A stretch of 64,000 bases of DNA from an uncultured Bifidobacteriaceae bacterium (GCA_946891915.1 CAMPNN010000002.1:1-64000); one strand, 5' to 3'. Shown: positions 45,816-54,676, counted from the stretch's first letter. Translations and numbers: made by a program. Notes: generated from the letters alone by a model not told the origin.

Positions 45816-48014
45816 ATGTCTCGATTGTTGCGTTCATTGTCATGCGCACTTGTTCTTCTGCTTGCATTATTTGCATCGCTGTTAGGTTTGACAAAAATGA
45901 ACGACTCCTTGGGTGATTGTATTGCTATATATCCACAAACGAGTCGCCTTTTTTCATTACGCGGTGTGACAGAAGACAAAGCTGATCAAATTTATGCATT
46001 ACTCAAGAATACTGTTGCTCAGCATAATGCTTTTGTGGTTCGTAATGATATGCGCTTGGCAGCGAGTGACGCCGGTGTAGATGGTTTTGAGCTTGGCATA
46101 TTTGGCAATCCTCGAGGTAAAGAAGACCTTATTACCTTGTCATATCTCGGAACGCCAATTCTGACATCGCATGCCTTTACGCAATTATTGCACAGCGAAA
46201 GTAGCAAAACGCTTGGACTTGATATGGCAAAAGCAGATATGCTTGCTGATCTGCCCACTATTTCCATTGAGGGTTCGCGTTTAGTTGTTCGTCAATTAGA
46301 TGCCCTCGTCAACAATAGTAAAACAAAGCTTGGTGATTACAGGATTGTGGGACTTTCCAATCGAGACTACCATGCATTAGTTACTCAAGCTGCTCGCATC
46401 GCTGGTACAACCTACCAAGATTTTCAACGTGGAAAATCTGGAATAGCACGATCCAATAGTTTTAATCAACTTACTTTTATTATTGTCTGCATTGTAACAG
46501 TGTTGCTTCTTGGCATTACGATAATCGCTGATGGGTATCTTTCGTATAGAACATTGGGAAGCTACCTATTGTTGGGCTGGTCGCGTTCATCGTTTGCTTT
46601 GCGTCATCTTATGCCGATACTTGTTTCAGAGCTCGCCGTATATCCTCTTGTTTGTATCGTGATGAGTTTATTTACTCACGGATTTATATGGAATATTCAA
46701 TTGTTAATGCAGGCGCTGATTATAGCGTTGCCAGTTATTGCAGTTGTGTTGCTTCTCAGTGCATTAGTCATTTTGATGATTATTTCTGTAAAACCAGTAG
46801 ATGCAATTCGTAATCGTATTACCAAACGTGGTATGCTTATTGCTCTTGCACTCGTTTATGCTATTGCATCAACATGCGTATTAGAAGGTGTGCATAGCAT
46901 AGATGGGCCAATAGGCGAGTTGACGAAAAGTGTGGAAGTTGCTCGTATGTGGCATCCTGTATTAAACCAGAGAATTATGTATCACCACCTCGTAGGGCAA
47001 GATGGTGCTTCGGTATCTGGTCAATCGACGCAGTATGCCAAAGATGCTTTTGCATGGTATCGTTCTATTGAGGATAAGCCAGGAGTAAGGCTTATTTACA
47101 CAAGTTTCTTTGATGCGGATATACTACAAGATTGGCGCAACGGTAGCGTATATAAGCATGTGCCTTCTAAGCCATTCTGGTCGTTTGTGGCGTCGCCTAA
47201 GTACTTGCAAGATCAAGGATTTACTGTAGATAACGAGGTCAAAAACCTTGCTCGTCAGGGTGTGCGCATCTACTTCATTCCCGACACGTATAATCCTCAA
47301 GAGCAGACTTCGATGAAGCAGTGGCTTCAAGAGTCAGACAACTTAACGTCTACTGATGTTTCGACCAAGTTTACTGCGCATCCACAATTCGCATTCCGCA
47401 CGTATCATCCTTCTCGCGAGTGGTTTAACTGGTCTACGGATATTCATCATAAAGTTATGGTAAAAGATCCTATTATTTTTTATGCGACGAGCGATAATTT
47501 GAATGCATCTGAAAGTGAATCATTACTTGCTGGCGGCCTTGACAATAGCTACATTAAATTGAATGATCAAGCAGCAGCTCGATATCTGAGCGACGCTTAT
47601 ACTGCACGGTATCATCTTGATGATAATCATCTTCAATTCTTACAAGTAGGAGAATGCATTGCAGGCTACCAAAAGACGATTATGCAGACGTTGCAATTGT
47701 TTGGTAGCGTAATTCTGCTTATTACCCTGCTTATGTTGATATTGCTTATAGCGATTATTGCTATGTTTGCAGCATGCTATCAAGAAAGTATTGCGGTGAA
47801 ACGATTGCTTGGTTTTTCGCTATTACGCATATTCTCTATGCCGTTCTTGCTTGTGGGAATCGTTCAAGGAGTACTTTTTGTTATTGCTTCGATTGAACGG
47901 ACTCGTTCTGGCATGATATATGTGCTAATTTCGGCAATTATTGAACTCATATTATTAACGATACAAACATATTATTTGAGTAATAAACACATTACTTCTA
48001 TGGTAAAGGAGTAG
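45816..48014 (+). CDS. Lactococcin-972-type immunity/transport membrane protein
   Basis: 732 residues: one N-terminal helix (residues 5-25), an extracellular domain to about 210, a bundle of about four helices (219-360), a second extracellular domain (360-605) and three to four C-terminal helices. This is the layout of the bacteriocin-associated membrane proteins found with lactococcin 972 (DUF1430 type), related to MacB/FtsX permeases. The ATPase gene follows after six bases, so the two form one exporter or resistance pump. AGGGG stands seven bases before the ATG. Whether it exports the peptide or protects the cell is unknown. Confidence 0.8.
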   Translation: MSRLLRSLSCALVLLLALFASLLGLTKMNDSLGDCIAIYPQTSRLFSLRGVTEDKADQIYALLKNTVAQHNAFVVRNDMRLAASDAGVDGFELGIFGNPRGKEDLITLSYLGTPILTSHAFTQLLHSESSKTLGLDMAKADMLADLPTISIEGSRLVVRQLDALVNNSKTKLGDYRIVGLSNRDYHALVTQAARIAGTTYQDFQRGKSGIARSNSFNQLTFIIVCIVTVLLLGITIIADGYLSYRTLGSYLLLGWSRSSFALRHLMPILVSELAVYPLVCIVMSLFTHGFIWNIQLLMQALIIALPVIAVVLLLSALVILMIISVKPVDAIRNRITKRGMLIALALVYAIASTCVLEGVHSIDGPIGELTKSVEVARMWHPVLNQRIMYHHLVGQDGASVSGQSTQYAKDAFAWYRSIEDKPGVRLIYTSFFDADILQDWRNGSVYKHVPSKPFWSFVASPKYLQDQGFTVDNEVKNLARQGVRIYFIPDTYNPQEQTSMKQWLQESDNLTSTDVSTKFTAHPQFAFRTYHPSREWFNWSTDIHHKVMVKDPIIFYATSDNLNASESESLLAGGLDNSYIKLNDQAAARYLSDAYTARYHLDDNHLQFLQVGECIAGYQKTIMQTLQLFGSVILLITLLMLILLIAIIAMFAACYQESIAVKRLLGFSLLRIFSMPFLLVGIVQGVLFVIASIERTRSGMIYVLISAIIELILLTIQTYYLSNKHITSMVKE

Positions 48015-48020
48015 TCGATA

Positions 48021-48692
48021 ATGCAAAACAATAGTATTGAACCTTTAATAAGCGTACGCAATCTTTATAAATCATATGGAAATCGACCGGTTTTGCATAA
48101 TCTTAGTTTTAGTGTGCAACAAGGAGAATCGTTAGCAATCATGGGGGCTTCCGGCTCTGGAAAATCCACTATTCTAAACATTCTCGGCATGCTTGAAACC
48201 TATGATAAAGGTGAAATAAAGATTGCTGGCAAAGAACTTCCAGCTATTAATTCTGTTGCTGCTACTAAGTTACGTCGTTATCATATTAGCTATTTATTTC
48301 AATCGTTTGCATTGCTCAATAATCGAACCGTATTTGATAATTTGTGGATTGCAATGGCATATAATAAAGAGTCAAAGTCTGTTAAACACCAAATGATTGA
48401 TGCAGTTCTTGCTGAACTCAATATTGAGTATGCTAAAAATGACCGCATTGCTGTGCTTTCTGGTGGCGAACAGCAGCGAGTTGCGATTGCTCGTGCAATG
48501 CTGAAACCTGGCTCGTTGATTTTAGCAGATGAGCCGACTGGTTCACTTGATAGAGATCTCGCTGATAAAGTGTTTGCGCAATTGCAAGCGATGAATAAAG
48601 AATATAACAAGACATTGCTTGTAGTGACACATGATCCTTTGATTGCTCAGCGATGTGACCGTGTGTTGCATATTGAGGCGCTAGCTCGGTAG
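48021..48692 (+). CDS. ABC transporter ATPase (lactococcin-972 group, MacB-like)
   Basis: 223-residue ATPase: Walker A GASGSGKST (38-46), Q-loop YLFQSFALLNNRTV, signature [14 protein letters not shown], Walker B LILADEPTGSLD, and the H-loop in VVTHDP. The length and sequence fit the small ATPases of lactococcin-972-type and LolD/MacB exporters. AAGGAG overlaps the end of the preceding membrane protein gene, to which it is coupled. Ends shortly before a 47-bp palindromic repeat. Confidence 0.93.
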   Translation: MQNNSIEPLISVRNLYKSYGNRPVLHNLSFSVQQGESLAIMGASGSGKSTILNILGMLETYDKGEIKIAGKELPAINSVAATKLRRYHISYLFQSFALLNNRTVFDNLWIAMAYNKESKSVKHQMIDAVLAELNIEYAKNDRIAVLSGGEQQRVAIARAMLKPGSLILADEPTGSLDRDLADKVFAQLQAMNKEYNKTLLVVTHDPLIAQRCDRVLHIEALAR

Positions 48693-48726
48693 TCGCATTG
48701 CTTCTCTTCTCTTCGTTAAATTTCGA

Positions 48727-48773
48727 GTTATCGTGGCAGAAATTGCAAAATTCGCAAAAATTGCCACGATAAC
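48727..48773. repeat. 47-bp palindromic repeat, copy 2
   Basis: GTTATCGTGGCAG ... TTGCCACGATAAC. Lies between the convergent ABC ATPase and the 57-residue membrane protein gene. Confidence 0.9.
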
Positions 48774-48787
48774 GCGGTTTTTGTGTT

Positions 48788-48961
48788 TTATAAGTCCTGT
48801 AATGCAATTCTTTTATCTTCTGCAGACTGCTTAGATGACTTATCGTCTTTCTTAAGAGAATGTGCATATCGAATAAGACTTCTTGCAATAAAGAACACTA
48901 AAGCACATATAGCAAGTGCGATAAGAATGTCAATTATCGGGCCAAATAATGCATAGCTCAT
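48788..48961 (-). CDS. 57-residue membrane protein
   Basis: Small protein: MSYALFGPIIDILIALAICA and a following FFIARSLIRY form one transmembrane helix, then a charged, Lys/Ser-rich cytoplasmic tail ending IALQDL. Its ATG overlaps the stop of the DUF2089-type gene (ATGA), so it is translationally coupled to it. Function unknown; in other bacteria DUF2089 regulators are often paired with short membrane proteins, which suggests a regulator and its membrane partner. Real because of the coupling and the coherent sequence, although it is short. Confidence 0.75.
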   Translation of the reverse strand: MSYALFGPIIDILIALAICALVFFIARSLIRYAHSLKKDDKSSKQSAEDKRIALQDL

Positions 48962-49251
48962 GATTCATCCTTTCTTTTTCTATATTCATTTATGAGTGTT
49001 CGAGCTGTGTCAACATCGTATTTATCGTCAATAGCAAGACTCTTTACCAAAAGAACGAACGGGTCTTCTGGTTCATTGTCGCTTATGCGCAGTTTTTCAA
49101 TAAGCCTGTTAAGCCTGATTCTCATCGTTGGGTAAGAGACTTGATACATTTGCGACATTTCTTTTAACGATCCAGACGATAATACAAAGTTCTTTATAAA
49201 CGACATATCTTCGTTTGTGAGATTAGCCATCCATTTTGGAATATGATCCAT
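48958..49251 (-). CDS. DUF2089-type helix-turn-helix protein
   Basis: 97 residues. The core LTNEDMSFIKNFVLSSGSLKEMSQMYQVSYPTMRIRLNRLIEKL is a sigma-like helix-turn-helix and matches DUF2089 proteins; the zinc-ribbon found in longer members is missing. A strong GAAAGGGG site precedes the ATG. Its promoter region contains an inverted repeat (AACTTTAAT/ATTAAAGTT) at 49276-49316 that could be its own operator. Followed by the 57-residue membrane protein. Confidence 0.85.
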   Translation of the reverse strand: MDHIPKWMANLTNEDMSFIKNFVLSSGSLKEMSQMYQVSYPTMRIRLNRLIEKLRISDNEPEDPFVLLVKSLAIDDKYDVDTARTLINEYRKRKDES

Positions 49252-49275
49252 ATCACCCCTTTCGTCAACCTATAA

Positions 49276-49316
49276 AACTTTAATTAAATTAAACTTTTAT
49301 TAAAAATATTAAAGTT
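49276..49316 (-). promoter_or_regulatory. Inverted repeat upstream of the DUF2089-type gene
   Basis: AACTTTAAT (49276-49284) and ATTAAAGTT (49308-49316) are perfect complements separated by 23 AT-rich bases, 25-65 bases before the start codon. A second small hairpin (GCGACAT/ATGTCGC) lies at 49362-49379. Confidence 0.45.
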
Positions 49317-49414
49317 GTTGTATGAGTTTGTCAAGAATAAACATAAGAGATATGACGCAAAGCGACATTTTTATGTCGCCAAAATTGTCACTTTGTCGCC
49401 AACGAAGACAAAAT

Positions 49415-49543
49415 TTAGTCATTTTGCTTAGCGTTAAGAACGTTCAATAAGTTTATAATTTCATCAAGTACGCTTGAAAATGTGATTTCTTTTGTATAAC
49501 TATATTTTTTCGAATAATTTTTCCACTGTTGATTTTGCCTTAT
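49415..49543 (-). pseudogene. C-terminal remnant of an AbiEii-type toxin
   Basis: Immediately after the AbiEi stop an open frame of about 42 codons without start or ribosome-binding site runs to a TAA at 49415. It reads IRQNQQWKNYSKKY, SYTKEITFSSVLDEII and NLLNVLNAKQND, which resembles the C-terminus of AbiEii nucleotidyltransferases (W-K-x-Y/F..., then a short helix). The rest of the toxin is missing, so a deletion has fused the end of the toxin gene to the antitoxin gene's stop. Assignment is by recollection of the family pattern and by position. Confidence 0.6.
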
Positions 49544-50134
49544 TTACAGTAATACTTCCAGTGTTTGCTTAATTTTATTGGATATATTCATTTTTGTTGC
49601 ATACTCATGAAGTTTTATAAGATCTTTCCCATTGTACTTACTATAAGCTTGAAGAGTTTTAACAAAGAGTTCAGAATCAATGCTGTTTCTGTTTATTATA
49701 AAATCACAAATAATACGTTCAAAATCATAGACACGTACTTTATTACCCATCGGGGTAGCCGCTGTAGTAACGCCTAACTTGCTATACAATCTTGAAACCC
49801 AATGAATAGCTAAATTTGAGGGTGGATTATTAAAACGATATCCTCTAGGAACGCTTACTTCAAAATGTTGTGGAATTTCATCTGTAAAACCTTGAAGATA
49901 AAGAGCTGAAACATAAGAGAATACGGCCTGTGGATAACGATATTGAAAGAAGTAATATTCATCATAATCACCATTGAGAGAGAGGAAAATTCCCCTTTCA
50001 ATTCTATTAATAACACCTTCGTTTTCCAAACGGGTTAAATATATAGTTGGAATATCTAATGTTTTACAATCCTTGTATGTAATTATTCCATGATTATTAT
50101 CTAAATAGTTAAGGAGTATCTCTTTGTTTGACAC
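49544..50134 (-). CDS. AbiEi-type antitoxin (orphan)
   Basis: 196 residues of the type IV toxin-antitoxin antitoxin family. The N-terminal winged helix (KEILLNYLDNNHGIITYKDC, IYLTRLENEGVINRIERGIFLS) binds the operon promoter in characterised members; the C-terminal half (YFFQYRYPQAVFSYVSALYLQGFTDEIP, VYDFERIICDFI) neutralises the toxin. The start is GTG with GTGAGG upstream. Its AbiEii partner would normally overlap the 3' end but only a fragment remains, so the protein is an orphan that could act as a repressor or protect against an incoming AbiEii. Confidence 0.88.
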   Translation of the reverse strand: MSNKEILLNYLDNNHGIITYKDCKTLDIPTIYLTRLENEGVINRIERGIFLSLNGDYDEYYFFQYRYPQAVFSYVSALYLQGFTDEIPQHFEVSVPRGYRFNNPPSNLAIHWVSRLYSKLGVTTAATPMGNKVRVYDFERIICDFIINRNSIDSELFVKTLQAYSKYNGKDLIKLHEYATKMNISNKIKQTLEVLL

Positions 50135-50227
50135 AATAGCCTCACTTCTGTTGCTTTCATACTAACATTTTATCTTTTTTGTAGTGTAAAAGCAACAAAG
50201 AATTGCAACGCTACATTTTTTAAGCGA

Positions 50228-50274
50228 GTTATCGTGGCAGAAAATGCAAAATTAGCAAAAACTGCCACGATAAC
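50228..50274. repeat. 47-bp palindromic repeat, copy 3
   Basis: GTTATCGTGGCAG ... CTGCCACGATAAC, a perfect 13-bp inverted repeat. It lies in the 356-base divergent spacer 50135-50490 between the AbiEi and PH-like genes. A terminator role is unlikely there. The rest of the spacer is AT-rich with no other feature. Confidence 0.93.
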
Positions 50275-50490
50275 TCCATAAGTATGCCTCTATTTAAAAA
50301 TAGTTCCAAAACGGAAATATTCTTAAATATTGATTGTTAGGAACATACAAACTACTAATAGTAAAAGTTTTTTTAAAAAGTTTTCTAAAAGCACTATCGT
50401 TAAAAATAGGTACGCCTATTTGTGTATATAAAATCTGCACGTTAGTATGTTGGTAATTTACAAAACGAGAATCACGAGGAGGTGCTTATT

Positions 50491-50952
50491 ATGACTAATC
50501 CTTTGCGCGGTATACGAGAAGAAGATATCGTCAAGTACTTTAAAAATCACAATCTTTCAGTTGATAAGACGTATGTGCTTACTATGAAGTACAACCCTTG
50601 GTGGAAAGATTTAATCAAACTATTTTTGTTACCTAAATTATTCTATGTAGCGCAAGGCGTTGATGCGCGTATTATTGCTGCCACTAATAATGAGTTTATT
50701 ATTGTTAATCCGAATGTCATTTTAGGCTCGGGTAATCTAGCTAAATTAGACGATAAGCATCTTCGTCGCATTTCATGGAATCAACTCACTAATTTTGAAG
50801 TTATAAATAAGCCAACAACTCAAATAATTCGTTTTACCGCGAATGGCAAAACCGAAGAATGGAGTGTGCCAACGGAAAGTGCTAGCGTATGGCACTTTAA
50901 TGTGTACAATCTTGATAATTTGAGAAAAACAATACAATCGCACATCTCTTGA
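50491..50952 (+). CDS. Small PH-like domain protein
   Basis: 153 residues, not firmly recognised. Segments VLTMKYNPWWKDLIKLFLLPKLFYVAQGVDARIIAATNNEFIIVNPN and the alternating strands that follow suggest a bacterial PH-like fold with a partly hydrophobic N-terminal part, but there is no clear membrane helix. AGGAGG stands directly before ATG 50491 and decides the start. It is the first gene of a co-directional set with a response regulator and kinase, 34 bases upstream of the regulator. Confidence 0.7.
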   Translation: MTNPLRGIREEDIVKYFKNHNLSVDKTYVLTMKYNPWWKDLIKLFLLPKLFYVAQGVDARIIAATNNEFIIVNPNVILGSGNLAKLDDKHLRRISWNQLTNFEVINKPTTQIIRFTANGKTEEWSVPTESASVWHFNVYNLDNLRKTIQSHIS

Positions 50953-50986
50953 TAAGCGGATTTCGAAACAAGATACCATATATTGT

Positions 50987-51640
50987 ATGAACACTACTTA
51001 CGCAATTGTTGATAATGACACGCTTGTATTGCGATATATGCAACTTCTTCTGAAAAGTCGTTTGCCTGAAAACTTTGTTTGTGCATGGATGTGTTCTTCT
51101 GCAAAACAAGCTATTCATCGTTGCGTTACAGAAAATACTCCTGACATACTTTTAGTAGATATGTCAATGAGAGAAATGAGTGGTGTTGATGTAATTAAAG
51201 CAATTCGCGAGCGCAATAGTAATATTGTTTTAATTGGCATTACTTCCTACATGCTAGATGAATACGTATTGCAAGTTGCTAAGTCGGGTGGTCAAGCGTT
51301 AGTGCATAAAGACAATTTAGCAGACGTAGTTGCAGCTATCCAATTGCGCGCAACGAGCTACGGTTGCCCAGAATTGCCACAATATATTGACTATTTTCAC
51401 ACTCCGCAAGAATCATTTAATATGATTGCTCAACTTCCGAAGACTTCAGTTTTATCTCCTCAAGAATCGGAAATTATGCGCTTGTGCAAACAGGGGTATT
51501 CTACGAAAGAGATTGCAGATCAGCTTAATGTGAAAGTTTCAACAGTCAACACGCATTTACGGCGTATTTATGGAAAACTTCAAGTCCGAAGTCGAATGCA
51601 GGCACTTGCTGCGCTCGCAAAGTATTCGCATGACATATAA
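50987..51640 (+). CDS. NarL/LuxR-type response regulator (pair 1)
   Basis: 217 residues: receiver domain with Asp58 in LLVDMSMREMSGVDVIKAIRE and conserved Lys in VHKDN, and a C-terminal LuxR helix-turn-helix (LSPQESEIMRLCKQGYSTKEIADQLNVKVSTVNTHLRRIYGKL). The kinase gene follows after 34 bases. Paralogous to the regulator at 55967-56707: both share DMSM-x-x-MSGV-x-VI-x-AIRE-x-N. Targets unknown; the neighbouring bacteriocin-like genes are natural candidates. Confidence 0.94.
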   Translation: MNTTYAIVDNDTLVLRYMQLLLKSRLPENFVCAWMCSSAKQAIHRCVTENTPDILLVDMSMREMSGVDVIKAIRERNSNIVLIGITSYMLDEYVLQVAKSGGQALVHKDNLADVVAAIQLRATSYGCPELPQYIDYFHTPQESFNMIAQLPKTSVLSPQESEIMRLCKQGYSTKEIADQLNVKVSTVNTHLRRIYGKLQVRSRMQALAALAKYSHDI

Positions 51641-51674
51641 CGTGTAAGAAATTAACGTGTAAAAGTAGGTAGTT

Positions 51675-52847
51675 ATGAAATTATTAACGCGTATGATCAA
51701 TTTTTTGCCGCATGATGCCTGGCAGAAAATTGGAATTGGTGTGATCATAAGTTGTACTTTGATTCTTGAAATTTTTTCCTATAATAATCTTCATTACTAC
51801 TCTAATTGGCATGCCATTACGGTTGAAATAGTATGGATTGTAATCTGCTTATGTATTGCAATATGGCCTCGTAAAGCATCTTTTATTGTGCTCATTTGGA
51901 TGCCATTGGTAATTATTGCGCCCAATATCAACTATTCATCTATGATGCTTACCATATTGATTTGTTTGGCAATTGCTGTAATTACTCAACCTTGGTACAC
52001 CGTGCTTTCTTCTTGCGGAGTTTCTTCATGGTTCTTTATTATCTGCGATTTTCAAAACGCTTATGTGTTAGCGTGGTGGCTTCTTATCACTCTTATTTCT
52101 AGTGCAATCGTAAAATACTATATTTCTACTATTCACCAACAGCAGGAACAGTTATTTGCACAGCGTTACAACGTTTTTCAAAAATATGCCACTATTGCCG
52201 CAATTCGCATGCACGATGAAGTAACTAATGAGCTTTCCAGCATTATGATGATGGCTCAACAATCTATTGAACCTCAAACGACTCATGAGCAAGAGCATGA
52301 AAATTCGCGAGAGATTCTTCAACGTGCTACTACAACTGTTCATAAAGCACGTAATATCATTTCTCTTCTTGACAATGCTACAACTGCAAGCACTGGCGAT
52401 GTTATGCAATCGACTACATGTTATAAAGATTTTTGTACAGGATTACGCGTTTTATTTGATGGTGAACAAAAGTCATTTGAAAAGCTTGGCTATATTGGTT
52501 CCATTGACTTGAATAGTGATTTAGTTGCTGAAGATTCTCGATCAATCCATTTGCCTTTTGAAGAATGTGCTCAAATTGAGTATATTTGCCGAGAACTGCT
52601 TGCGAACGTAAAAAAGCATGCTGCAAAGCCTAAAGAATACGCCATGAATGTAATGCTTAATGACCATGAATGTCATATTACGTGTATAAATAGTGCGCAA
52701 CGAGGTATTCTTGCTAACTTGCAATTAGGATATGGGCTGCGTTTTCATAAGACGCTTGCGGAACGCGTTGGCGGAACTTTTAAAGTTATTGAAGATGGCG
52801 ATTCGTGGATTATTAATGTACATGTTCCGATTCATGCAGAGAAATAG
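51675..52847 (+). CDS. Sensor histidine kinase (pair 1)
   Basis: 390 residues: about five to six N-terminal transmembrane helices (1-148), a coiled linker, a HisKA_3-type phosphoacceptor with His180 in IRMHDEVTNELSS, and a reduced ATPase domain (ICRELLANVKKHA as N-box, GYGLRFHKTLAERVGG as G-box). No large extracellular sensor domain, so the signal is probably sensed in or near the membrane. Paired with the preceding regulator, same order as in pair 2. Confidence 0.92.
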   Translation: MKLLTRMINFLPHDAWQKIGIGVIISCTLILEIFSYNNLHYYSNWHAITVEIVWIVICLCIAIWPRKASFIVLIWMPLVIIAPNINYSSMMLTILICLAIAVITQPWYTVLSSCGVSSWFFIICDFQNAYVLAWWLLITLISSAIVKYYISTIHQQQEQLFAQRYNVFQKYATIAAIRMHDEVTNELSSIMMMAQQSIEPQTTHEQEHENSREILQRATTTVHKARNIISLLDNATTASTGDVMQSTTCYKDFCTGLRVLFDGEQKSFEKLGYIGSIDLNSDLVAEDSRSIHLPFEECAQIEYICRELLANVKKHAAKPKEYAMNVMLNDHECHITCINSAQRGILANLQLGYGLRFHKTLAERVGGTFKVIEDGDSWIINVHVPIHAEK

Positions 52848-52882
52848 CCATTGTGCAAGATACTTATTGTGCTTTCTTGCGC

Positions 52883-53082
52883 TTCGACCGAGTATTTGGA
52901 CGCGCCTTTGCGCAGCAGATGCAAGTAAGCAGATAATCTGTGATGCAGAATGCTGTTTCGTTGCTATGTTACACACGTTATCGTGGCAGATTTTGTAAGA
53001 TTTGCGATTTTTGCCACGATAACTTGTGATTATTGCTACGCAATATAGTCTCGTAACTATTGTCTCGTAATCAGTTAAAAAA
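52883..53082 (-). repeat. Right copy of the 200-bp inverted repeat
   Basis: Reverse complement of 45379-45583. It begins 35 bases after the kinase stop and runs to the end of the AAA ATPase gene, whose last codons overlap its outer edge. The 7.3 kb between the two copies includes the peptide, exporter, DUF2089, AbiE and two-component pair 1 genes. Confidence 0.88.
52977..53023. repeat. 47-bp palindromic repeat, copy 4
   Basis: GTTATCGTGGCAG ... TTGCCACGATAAC, loop in the opposite orientation to copy 1, inside the right inverted repeat and between convergent genes. Confidence 0.9.
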
Positions 53083-54522
53083 CATTGTTTGCGCGTCAAC
53101 AAAGTTGATGCTTGTTTTAGCATGACGAGGATTGTAAGAAGTTGGATGCTTTGTAAAAAGCATAAATATTTTCTTATAATCGCGATTTTTTGCATTCTCA
53201 ACTAAAGTTGCTCGCTGCAACAACTTGCTCACTGCTTCAGCTTCGTTAAGATTATTACGCCACTTACATTCTGCAATAATAAGCTGCTTGTTAATATCGT
53301 CTTCTGCAACAATATCGATATCAGTTTGTTCACGAGCAATAGGATCCGCACCCCACCATTTACCTAACTTAGTTGGCAAAAAGTCCATTCCGTCAATTTT
53401 ACATTGGCGCACAATCCACTGCTCGCACATTTTCTCAAACTGTTGACCTACAAAAGTGCTAAACACTTCATGTTCGCCACCAAGAACACTACTTGCGGCA
53501 GCGCGCGAAAGTCCACGCTCGATCAATCCTTTATTAGGCGCTACAAACCTATACCAATACGCAAAAAATGGGTCACAAATCTGCCATAATCCTTTTTTGC
53601 AATGAAGTGGATTCATACCGAATGGAATATTTCTTTCAATTAATCCAAGGCCTTCTAATGTTTTCAAATACACGTTCACTGATGTAGCCGGCAATCCAAT
53701 ACGATCCGATATTAAAGTTGGAGTATTGCATCCCGTTGCAAGAGCATTTAGCACACTATTGTATGTTGATGGATCGCGCAATTCCTGGCGCATAAGCATG
53801 TCTGGTTCAGCGTACAAAATTCCCGAAATATTAAAGCATAACTGCTCAAGATTTTCCACAAACGAAGAGTTATTATCTAACTGTTCAATATAGTATGGTG
53901 TTCCTCCAAGAGATGCAAAATAGTTGATTTTATCTTCCCAAGTAGCATTATTTGGCATAAGTTCAGATGCTTCAAAAAGATCAAATGGTTGCAAGCGAAT
54001 CTGTGCGGTACGTCTTCCGTAAAGTGGACTCTTTTTGCCAAGCACTTCACTTTCCATGAATCCTTCGTTGCTTCCGCACAAAATAAGAGTCATGTTCGTG
54101 TTCTTAAATTTATGATCTATTGCGACTTGGAATGTTGACGCTAAGGATTTATCTGCTTGAGCTGCGTAAGGAAATTCGTCGAAAACTAGAATAAGTGGAG
54201 ATTGAGAAGCAATTTGATTTGCGTTGTTAGATTGTTGCGCAATAAAATCGAGAGCGTCGTTCCAATTGTTAAACGATCCTGTAGTTGACGGTAGATTGAA
54301 GAAGTCGTACACCGCGCGCGAGAAATCACGCAAATTCTCAATATTAGTTTGTTCGCGAGCAGTAAAAAGTATTGCGCGCTTATTTTTACAAAATTGTGAA
54401 ATAAGCGAAGTTTTTCCTATTCGTCTTCGACCATAAACTATTGCCATCTGGAACGAGTGATTGCTGTTTTCATACAGTTTTTCAAGTACTTGTAACTCGT
54501 CTTGTCTGCCAACAAAAACCAT
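53071..54522 (-). CDS. AAA ATPase with DUF234-type C-terminus
   Basis: 483-residue ATP-binding protein of the archaeal-type STAND/AAA family. Walker A YGRRRIGKTSL (30-40) after the VGRQDEL start motif, Walker B LILVFDEFPYAAQ, then a winged-helix segment (LISDRIGLPATSVNVYLKTLEGLGLI) and a C-terminal PD-(D/E)XK-like part (DIDIVAEDDINKQLIIAECKWRN with the D-x-E-x-K residues). Members are often mobile or expanded in copy number; a nuclease or regulatory role has been suggested, not shown. Its 3' end lies in the outer edge of the right inverted repeat. Confidence 0.88.
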   Translation of the reverse strand: MVFVGRQDELQVLEKLYENSNHSFQMAIVYGRRRIGKTSLISQFCKNKRAILFTAREQTNIENLRDFSRAVYDFFNLPSTTGSFNNWNDALDFIAQQSNNANQIASQSPLILVFDEFPYAAQADKSLASTFQVAIDHKFKNTNMTLILCGSNEGFMESEVLGKKSPLYGRRTAQIRLQPFDLFEASELMPNNATWEDKINYFASLGGTPYYIEQLDNNSSFVENLEQLCFNISGILYAEPDMLMRQELRDPSTYNSVLNALATGCNTPTLISDRIGLPATSVNVYLKTLEGLGLIERNIPFGMNPLHCKKGLWQICDPFFAYWYRFVAPNKGLIERGLSRAAASSVLGGEHEVFSTFVGQQFEKMCEQWIVRQCKIDGMDFLPTKLGKWWGADPIAREQTDIDIVAEDDINKQLIIAECKWRNNLNEAEAVSKLLQRATLVENAKNRDYKKIFMLFTKHPTSYNPRHAKTSINFVDAQTMFFN

Positions 54523-54676
54523 ATTCCACCTGCCGTTACGCTAATAATTGCAATATTTTTCAGCGCATCTTATAGCTGCTGAATCTGCGCTCAAGTTATT
54601 ATAATCGCGATTATTATAATCATAATTATAATAATCTGAATTATATTATTTTGCAATATAAGCAAGGAAATCGAAC

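Noticed and set aside
52725-53201. Minus-strand frame of 158 codons after kinase 1
   Set aside because: It is created by the right inverted repeat (the same peptide fragment RRVQILGR appears in the left copy) and overlaps the ends of two real genes.
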